Source: an uncultured Litorilinea sp. (lineage in GTDB: Bacteria > Chloroflexota > Anaerolineae > Caldilineales > Caldilineaceae). From it: a DNA stretch of 19,827 bases. Both the position numbers and the translations under genes were made by a program. The stretch spans positions 1 to 19,827 of the forward strand of contig CAKZVN010000361.1 in the NCBI GenBank assembly GCA_937922105.1, given 5' to 3'. Positions 8,624 to 13,723 of this stretch are shown here, in pieces; the stretch's first letter is position 1, and the number at the start of each line of letters is the position of its first letter. The notes under the pieces are model-generated. The model did not search any database. It was not told where the DNA came from and saw only the letters and a list, made by a program, of their open reading frames with translations.

Positions 8624-10105
8624 ATGTCGAAACCAATGCAGCCGGATGCATTGTTACAGGCGCTGTTGGCGCTGCGTCAGGAAGTCCGGCAAGAGGGACA
8701 GGAACTTTTTGCGCGCTGGCGACCGCTGATCCGCCGGCGCGCATTTCTTTTGGGCGCGCTCAATTTGGCCTATTACATTGCCTTGCGCCGCCGTGATATT
8801 CGCCCGCTACAGACCGAGTTGATGCTGTGGGGGTTGTCTTCGCTGGGACGCAGCGAAGGGCGGGTGATGCCCAACCTCAATGCGGTGATCGCAACGCTGG
8901 CTCGTTTGAGCGCTAATCCGCCGGCGGAGTTGCCCCGCCATCCCCCACTGCGCGCGTTCTTTCGCGGGCGGCGCTTGTTGGAGCGCAATACCCGTGACAT
9001 TCTAGGCGAGGGGCCAGAGCATCGCCATGTGCGGATCATGGTGACCTTGCCCACGGAAGCCGCGACGGACGCCGCCATGGTCGAGGAGTTTGTGGTGCGT
9101 GGGATGGATTGCGCACGCATCAACTGCGCGCACGACGATGCCGACGTGTGGTCCGCAATGATCGGGAATGTCCACCGTGCGGAGATGCGCACGCGGCGGC
9201 GCTGCCGGGTCTTGATGGACCTGGGCGGCCCGAAGGTGCGCACGGGCGAGGCGCTTATGCCGCGCACCAAAGATCGGCTCAATGTCGGCGATCAATTCCT
9301 CTTGGCGCGCAATGGGCTAGCCGACCCCGACAAGTTCCCCATGCAGGTGACCTGTACCTTGCCCCAGGTCTTCGATCATTTGCGCGTCGGCGCAGCGGTC
9401 TGGATTGACGACGGCAAGATGGGCTGCGTGGTGGAGGAAATTCTGCCGGAGGGCGCGCGGCTGCGTGTCACCGTGGCGCGCAGCAAGGGTGAGCGGCTGC
9501 GTCCTGACAAAGGGCTGAACTTCCCCGACACCTATTTGCCGGTAGCCGCACTGACCGACAAGGACCGCGAAGACTTGGACTTTGTGGTGCGCTTTGCCGA
9601 CATGGTGGGTTATTCGTTTGTGCAGGAACCGGCGCATATGGACACGCTCTTGGCGGAGATCGAGCGTCGCGAGACCCCGGCGCGCAACCCGTTGGGAGTG
9701 GTCGCCAAGATCGAGACGCCGCGCGCCGTGCGTAACCTACCGGAACTGATTGTGCGCGCCGCCGGGCGTCGTCCCTTTGCCGTGATGCTGGCGCGCGGCG
9801 ACTTGGCGGTGGAGCTGGGCTATCAGCGCCTAGCCGAGATGCAGGAGGAAATTCTCTGGTTGTGCGAGGCCGCGCACGTGCCCATCATCTGGGCGACGCA
9901 GGTGCTGGAGAGCCTAGCCAAGAAGGGGATCCCGTCGCGCGCCGAAATCACCGACGCCGCCATGTCGGTGCGCGCCGAGTGTGTGATGCTCAACAAGGGT
10001 CCCTTTATCAACGAAGCAGTCACCCTGTTGGACGACGTGTTGACGCGCATGCAGTCGCACCAATCCAAGAAGACACCCCACTTACGCGCCCTGCGCTCGT
10101 GGTGA
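8624..10105 (+). CDS. Pyruvate-kinase-like protein with N-terminal extension, no C-terminal domain
   Basis: The last 350 or so residues form a pyruvate kinase barrel. Seen in order are RINCAH (compare the RLNFSH active-site Arg/Asn), MDLGGPKVRTG (compare DTKGPEIRTG), a B-domain with IDDGKMG, AKIETPRAVRNL containing the catalytic Lys and Glu (362 and 364), VMLARGDLAVE with the Mg-binding region, and IIWATQVLES with the proton-relay Thr425. It differs from classical PykF/PykA in three ways. About 135 N-terminal residues are an unrelated helical segment, the usual MLSGETA turn is MLNKGPF, and the regulatory C-terminal domain is missing. ATG 8624 follows GAGGGC by 10 nt. It could act on phosphoenolpyruvate or on another phosphorylated substrate. 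Its place behind phoU hints at a phosphate link, but this is inference. Confidence 0.8.
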   Translation: MSKPMQPDALLQALLALRQEVRQEGQELFARWRPLIRRRAFLLGALNLAYYIALRRRDIRPLQTELMLWGLSSLGRSEGRVMPNLNAVIATLARLSANPPAELPRHPPLRAFFRGRRLLERNTRDILGEGPEHRHVRIMVTLPTEAATDAAMVEEFVVRGMDCARINCAHDDADVWSAMIGNVHRAEMRTRRRCRVLMDLGGPKVRTGEALMPRTKDRLNVGDQFLLARNGLADPDKFPMQVTCTLPQVFDHLRVGAAVWIDDGKMGCVVEEILPEGARLRVTVARSKGERLRPDKGLNFPDTYLPVAALTDKDREDLDFVVRFADMVGYSFVQEPAHMDTLLAEIERRETPARNPLGVVAKIETPRAVRNLPELIVRAAGRRPFAVMLARGDLAVELGYQRLAEMQEEILWLCEAAHVPIIWATQVLESLAKKGIPSRAEITDAAMSVRAECVMLNKGPFINEAVTLLDDVLTRMQSHQSKKTPHLRALRSW

Positions 10106-10118
10106 CCGGCTCGGTCGT

Positions 10119-11219
10119 CTACGCGGCGTAGTGGGTCAGGCTGGCGAGCGCGTCGAGCAAGCGTCGGTTGTCCTGCGGGGCGCGCGCCGCAATGCGAACA
10201 TGGCGCGGCAGGCCGAATGAGGTGCAGTCGCGAATGACCAGCCGTTGGGCGAGCAACGCGCCGCGCAGCGCGGCAGCGTCGGTGACGGGAACCAGAAAAT
10301 AGGCGACGGTGGTGGGCTGGGGCGCAAAGCCCAGGGCCTGCATCTCTTTGCGCAGGGCCGCGCAGTCGGCGCGTAATTGACGCAGAGACTCACGGCGCCA
10401 GTCGAGTTGGTGCAGACAGGCTTGGCCCGCCACATGCGCGAACGCGTTGACATTCCAGGGCGGCTGCATGGTTTGCAGCGGTTCGATGAACGCGGGCGCG
10501 CCGACCACATACCCCAGGCGCAACCCTCCCAACGCAAAGTCTTTGGTCATGGAACGCAGCACCAGCGTGGTTGCGGCAGGTTGGTCGTGGATGGCGCTGC
10601 TGGGCGTATCCATGAAATCGGCGTAGGCTTCGTCCACAATCCACAGCGCCGCGGGCGCGGCGGCGCATAGGTGTGCCACAGTGTCGGGGGGGAGAAATTG
10701 ACCGTCAGGGTTGTTGGGATTGCAGAGAAAGACGGCATCCGGCGCGGCTGTGGCGAGCGCGGCTGCGGTGTCGTCCGGCGTGGTCGCCGCGGGAAGGAAC
10801 TGACCGTCGCCATGCATCCAGCCGGGGAGGGGAATGTCGAGCACGGTTGCGCCCATGATGCGCGCCGCGTTGGCGTATTCACCGAAGGTGGGGCCGAGGA
10901 TGGCGACGCGGCGCCCGCGCAGGAATTGTAGGCCGATGAGCCACAGGATGTCGGCGGTGCCGTTGCCTACCAGGATGTGGGCCGGGGTGATCCCGTGTAG
11001 GTGCGCCAAACCGTCGCGCAGGTCCAGGCTCAGGCGGTCGGGGTAGCGCGCGATGGTCTCGGCCCGGCAGGCCTGGCGCAACGCCTCCACCACTGCGGGC
11101 GGCGGGCCATAGGGATTGATGTTGGAGGAAAAGACGATGAGATCCGCGGGCCGGACACCGAGCGCCCGCGCTTCGGCATAGTCAAGTGTGCCGTGGGGCA
11201 CGATGGTCGCTTGAGACAT
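10119..11219 (-). CDS. PLP-dependent aminotransferase, HisC/CobD-like
   Basis: This is a fold-type I class I/II aminotransferase of 366 aa. Motifs seen are HGTLDYAEA with FSSNINPYGPP at the N-terminus, NPNNPDG (PLP and substrate region), the PLP-binding Asp in IVDEAYADF, the Schiff-base Lys226 in LRSMTKDFALGGLRLGY, and the carboxylate-binding Arg near the end (HVRIAAR). The opening HG...FSxNINPxGPP pattern resembles CobD threonine-phosphate decarboxylase of cobalamin synthesis more than plain HisC, but no cobalamin gene is next to it, so histidinol-phosphate or threonine-phosphate chemistry cannot be decided. The start at 11219 follows AGAAAGG and matches where homology begins; the open frame extends to 11270. 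It converges on the PK-like gene with only 13 bp between stops. Confidence 0.85.
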   Translation of the reverse strand: MSQATIVPHGTLDYAEARALGVRPADLIVFSSNINPYGPPPAVVEALRQACRAETIARYPDRLSLDLRDGLAHLHGITPAHILVGNGTADILWLIGLQFLRGRRVAILGPTFGEYANAARIMGATVLDIPLPGWMHGDGQFLPAATTPDDTAAALATAAPDAVFLCNPNNPDGQFLPPDTVAHLCAAAPAALWIVDEAYADFMDTPSSAIHDQPAATTLVLRSMTKDFALGGLRLGYVVGAPAFIEPLQTMQPPWNVNAFAHVAGQACLHQLDWRRESLRQLRADCAALRKEMQALGFAPQPTTVAYFLVPVTDAAALRGALLAQRLVIRDCTSFGLPRHVRIAARAPQDNRRLLDALASLTHYAA

Positions 11220-11347
11220 GGAAGGGGGCCTTTCTACTATGGCGGGAATGCAGATTGGGCCAAGCGGCAAGGCGCCGGGCCGTTGCCACCCGCGGGCAGG
11301 CGCCTGCCTTCTGATGGGCGCGGTCGCCTAGAGCCATACCTACCTCC

Positions 11348-11353
11348 ATTATA
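11348..11353 (-). promoter_or_regulatory. Candidate -10 box for the aminotransferase gene
   Basis: On the minus strand a perfect TATAAT lies about 130 nt upstream of the start codon. No good -35 box sits at 16-18 nt, so the call is tentative. The implied leader contains a GGCAGGCGCCTGCC palindrome but nothing I can match to a known riboswitch. Confidence 0.35.
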
Positions 11354-11541
11354 CCCGCATGATGGGGCGAGCGCTTGCAGCGCTTCTTCCATTGCTGCGG
11401 GCACGGACTCAGTGGTTCGTGCATCAAGTGTCGAAGATGGTCATGCTGTTCGCCGGCGGCGGGCGTTGCGCCCACGCAGCGAAAGCACGGCAGTACGGGG
11501 ATGGTCGCGTGGCGGCGATGAGGTGAAGTGTGCTGCAGGTT

Positions 11542-11596
11542 GTTACCGAACTCTTAACGGGACGATCATCTTCCCCTAACGAAGGCGGCGTACTTT
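11542..11596 (+). promoter_or_regulatory. Pho-box promoter not facing a protein gene
   Basis: GTTACCG (11542), CTTAACG (11553), a degenerate 7-mer (11564) and CCTAACG (11575) are in exact 11-bp phase. TACTTT at 11591-11596 starts 16 bp after the last repeat, the same spacing as at the pst promoter. The site reads along the plus strand, where both flanking protein genes are on the minus strand. The predicted start point is about 11604. Confidence 0.65.
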
Positions 11597-11649
11597 ATCC
11601 CTTGCAAAGGGGAAACGGCGAGCCACACACGCCAGAGAGGAACCGCCGC

Positions 11650-11733
11650 CACATGCGAAGATTGTGAGCGTAGCGACCTCGAACCGCATGGCAAGAGAAG
11701 CCGACGCAGGGCGCACCACATGGGAAGATTGTG
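11650..11733 (+). repeat. Near-identical 17-bp repeat pair
   Basis: CACATGCGAAGATTGTG (11650-11666) and CACATGGGAAGATTGTG (11717-11733) differ at one base and are 67 bp apart. Each is flanked by short complementary ends (CACA/TGTG), so both present ATGSGAAGATT in a loop. The second copy is the loop and upper stem of the terminator. Confidence 0.65.
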
Positions 11734-11749
11734 GTGCGCCCTGCGTTTT
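11705..11749 (+). terminator. Strong terminator hairpin, perfect 16-bp stem
   Basis: CGCAGGGCGCACCACA (11705-11720) pairs perfectly with 11730-11745 over a 9-nt loop and is followed by TTTT on the plus strand. Read on the minus strand it lies just after the stop of the dehydratase gene but has no T run there. It is therefore oriented mainly for plus-strand transcripts and may act in both directions. Confidence 0.8.
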
Positions 11750-11757
11750 CGGCGCGC

Positions 11758-12903
11758 TTAGGCTTTGGGCGCGGGCGGGCGGCGCGTCTCCCAGCCCTCC
11801 TCGAAGAGACGCAGGAAGTAAGTATCGCTGTAGGGGTGCTTTTCAGCCTCGGTCTCGTTCAACTCCACGCCCCAGCCCGGCGCATCCGGCACGGTGATGT
11901 AGCCATTCTGTACGCGCGGCACGCCCTGCAAGACATCCCAGGTCCACGGTTCCAGGTTGTCGTCGAAGTTTTCGTGGATGAGGAAATTGGGGATGGAGGC
12001 GTGGATGTGCGCGTTCATGGCTGTGCAGAAGGGACTCTGGGCTTGGTGGCACGCGACCAGCGCGGTGTAGGCTAGGGCGATGGCGCAGGCCTGGCGCGCT
12101 TTGGATGGACCGATCTTTTGCGGCTCCGGCTGGATGATGTCAATGACGCGGTAGGCCAACAAGTCGGCAAACTGGCGCAACTCGGAAAAGGCCTCGCCCA
12201 ACACGACCGGATAGTTGAGCGCGCGCTGGACTTCCACATGCCCGGCAAGATCGTAGCTGCGCACCGGCGTCTCCAGCCAGAAGGGGCGAAACTCCTCCAG
12301 CCTGCGCCCCAGGCGGATGGCGGTGGAGACAGTGAAGCGGTCGTGGGCCTCGATGAGCAAGTCTACGTCGGGGCCGACTGCCTCGCGCACCGCGGCGACG
12401 ATGGCAACGCTGAGTTCCTCGCTCTCGCGTGTGATCTGTTGATAGGCGCCGCCGAAGGGGTCGAACTTGAGCGCCGTGTAGCCGCGCGCGACCATCGCCG
12501 CCGCCAGTTCGGCAAAGACTTCCGGGCGGCGCTCGCCTTTGTACCAGCCGTTGCCGTAGACGCGCAGCCGCGCATGATGTTTGCCGCCCCACAGCTGCCA
12601 CACGGGAACACCCAGCGACTTGCCCAGAATGTCCCAGCAGGCTTGCTCGATGGCGCTCATGCCGATGGAGACGCCCAAGTAGCGCGCCTTGTGGAGTTTA
12701 TACCAGATGCGTTCCGGGTGGCGCGGGTCTTCGCCGATGACGTGGCGGCGCAATTCTTCCACATCGGCGAGATGGGGTTTGGTGGCAAGACCGCCGGTGG
12801 CTTCCCCTAAACCGGTGATACCGTCGTCGGTGGTCAGCTTGACAAAGACCCAGTTTTTCCAGGGGTTGCCGACAATGAAGGTGTTGAGAGCGACGATTTT
12901 CAT
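11758..12903 (-). CDS. Enolase-superfamily sugar-acid dehydratase (galactonate dehydratase-like)
   Basis: This member of the mandelate racemase/muconate lactonizing family has 381 aa. The N-terminal capping domain starts MKIVALNTFIVG. The barrel shows K146 in LKFDPFGG, metal ligands E185 (LIEAHDRF), E211 (FWLETPV) and E237 (VLGEAFS), plus H187, D255 and H286 (VACHQAQSPF). These align by position with the D183/E209/E235 ligands and the H185 and H285 catalytic residues known for E. coli D-galactonate dehydratase, with Glu replacing Asp at the first ligand. It likely dehydrates an aldonic acid to a 2-keto-3-deoxy sugar acid; the exact substrate cannot be read. The start has GGAG 6 nt upstream. 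It stands alone, with a promoter of its own. Confidence 0.88.
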   Translation of the reverse strand: MKIVALNTFIVGNPWKNWVFVKLTTDDGITGLGEATGGLATKPHLADVEELRRHVIGEDPRHPERIWYKLHKARYLGVSIGMSAIEQACWDILGKSLGVPVWQLWGGKHHARLRVYGNGWYKGERRPEVFAELAAAMVARGYTALKFDPFGGAYQQITRESEELSVAIVAAVREAVGPDVDLLIEAHDRFTVSTAIRLGRRLEEFRPFWLETPVRSYDLAGHVEVQRALNYPVVLGEAFSELRQFADLLAYRVIDIIQPEPQKIGPSKARQACAIALAYTALVACHQAQSPFCTAMNAHIHASIPNFLIHENFDDNLEPWTWDVLQGVPRVQNGYITVPDAPGWGVELNETEAEKHPYSDTYFLRLFEEGWETRRPPAPKA

Positions 12904-12993
12904 GGCGTCTCCAGGGGTGAATCACCGGGCATTGCCGGTGCGGGTGGATAGGCGCAAGGGATGCCGGGGTGTGCAGTTTGCTCTTCGGCAGGG

Positions 12994-13022
12994 ATTATGC
13001 CATAGGAACAGCCGCCATCCAA
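12994..13022 (-). promoter_or_regulatory. Candidate sigma-70 promoter of the dehydratase gene
   Basis: On the minus strand TTGGAT (13022-13017) and CATAAT (12999-12994) are separated by exactly 17 nt. They lie about 90 nt upstream of the dehydratase start. Confidence 0.5.
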
Positions 13023-13064
13023 TGCCGGGTTTGCATGTTTGTTGGACAGCTCGGGAGGAAATAA

Positions 13065-13078
13065 CCGCAATTTTGCGG
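13065..13078. promoter_or_regulatory. Palindrome between divergent promoters
   Basis: CCGCAA and TTGCGG form a perfect inverted repeat separated by TT. It is located between the minus-strand dehydratase promoter and the plus-strand promoter at 13108. A second imperfect dyad (GAAATTT/AAATTTTC) follows at about 13080-13098. The position suits an operator for a dimeric repressor, but no regulator gene is adjacent. Confidence 0.35.
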
Positions 13079-13107
13079 GAAATTTCGACAAATTTTCAGA
13101 TTGGGTA

Positions 13108-13135
13108 TTGACAAGTGCGCGAAGATGTGTATACT
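13108..13135 (+). promoter_or_regulatory. Strong sigma-70-type promoter of the structured RNA
   Basis: A consensus TTGACA (13108-13113), a 16-nt spacer and TATACT (13130-13135) form the best housekeeping promoter in the window. The predicted start is about 13142. The first sequence of any length with coding character downstream begins at 13724, so it drives a long untranslated RNA. Confidence 0.7.
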
Positions 13136-13141
13136 ATGTCA

Positions 13142-13627
13142 ATATAAGAAGATTTCATCGCACGGAACCGGTTGGTTTCAAGTTGGATTGGCGAAGAAGC
13201 CGGGTCACGGCCGGCTTTCCCATCGAGAGGAGGAGCGACCGACTTGTTGCGTGTTGGATGGATCGGAGGGTGCGGTGAAGGGAGGTGCGCCGAACCGTAA
13301 CCGAGCCACGGCGGACGCCTGCACGTCCGCCGGCGCGTAGGACGGGTGGGGAACCGACTACCCGAGGATGGACCAACGGATTGGCAGCAGCGCCGCCGGG
13401 ATGGGATGAACCGGCGGACCGGCAATAGGATGGCGGGAGCTACGCCAACGGAGTGCGCAAGGCCTTTGCACCCTTTTTGTAACGGCTCCTCGCCATCCTG
13501 TTGGGTTGAGAGAAGTGTGTCGTCGTTCGTCCTTTGACGAATTGCCGCACAGACGAGCACAACGCAGCCGGACCAGGCACGTTGACGGACGTAAACCCGT
13601 CGCCGGCGTGTCTGGTCCGGCCTTTTT
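13142..13627 (+). ncRNA. Candidate ~485-nt structured noncoding RNA upstream of the nuclease operon
   Basis: The region lies between a near-consensus promoter and a strong intrinsic terminator and holds no supported protein gene. It is packed with perfect stems: GAAGCCGG/CCGGCTTC (13196-13203 with 13211-13218), CGGCGGACG/CGTCCGCCG (13309-13317 with 13324-13332, 6-nt loop), CCGCCGG/CCGGCGG (13393-13399 with 13411-13417), an 18-bp long-range stem (13423-13440 with 13485-13503, one bulge), and TTCGTC/GACGAA (13526-13531 with 13536-13541, 4-nt loop). GGATGG recurs at 13256, 13366, 13399 and 13428. I looked for RNase P, tmRNA, SRP, T-box and common riboswitch signatures by eye and found none. It could be an independent RNA, or a long regulated leader of the downstream operon through partial read-through. 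Confidence 0.6.
13567..13627 (+). terminator. Strong intrinsic terminator of the structured RNA
   Basis: A 15-bp stem pairs 13567-13581 with 13607-13621 (one G-T pair). It encloses a second small hairpin GACGG/CCGTC and is followed by CC and five Ts (13623-13627). It lies 97 nt before the first gene of the nuclease operon. The 96 nt that follow (13628-13723) contain no promoter I would defend. Confidence 0.85.
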
Positions 13628-13723
13628 ACGTCATCGTTATGGAAAGTAAAACGTTCTGCGCGGTCTAACATCGGCTATTGCTGCCGGGGGACTTGTGGGG
13701 CGCGCAGGGGCGCGAGGTGAGGA

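Larger units (their letters stand above)
11604..11749 (+). ncRNA. Candidate Pho-regulated small RNA
   Basis: This stretch of about 146 nt lies between a Pho-box promoter and a perfect terminator hairpin with a T run. It contains no ORF with protein character; the longest plus-strand frame runs on into the antisense of the dehydratase gene. It carries two near-identical 17-mers (11650-11666 and 11717-11733), the second forming the loop of the terminator. I cannot match it to a known RNA family. The alternative is that the hairpin serves only the minus-strand dehydratase gene and no RNA is made. Confidence 0.45.

Noticed and set aside
11220..11347. Cobalamin riboswitch before the CobD-like gene
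   Set aside because: No B12-box-like conserved sequence is visible; only a GC palindrome is present.
11182..11475. 97-codon minus-strand frame before the aminotransferase gene
   Set aside because: It overlaps the aminotransferase start and its promoter region, shows no family motif and has compositional bias typical of a spurious frame.
13453..13478. Internal intrinsic terminator at the T5 run
   Set aside because: The stem is only four pairs plus mismatches, and the run lies in the loop of an 18-bp stem, so I did not call it as a separate feature.
13142..13627. RNase P RNA, tmRNA, SRP RNA or T-box identity for the structured RNA
   Set aside because: The GAGGAAAGTC and ACAGAA cores of RNase P, the tRNA-like ends of tmRNA, the SRP helix 8 loop and the T-box consensus were all looked for and not found. 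A covariance-model search would be decisive.
13096..13671. 191-codon minus-strand frame across the structured RNA
   Set aside because: It is Arg/Pro/Ser-rich and runs antisense across perfect hairpins and both the promoter and terminator; no domain pattern.
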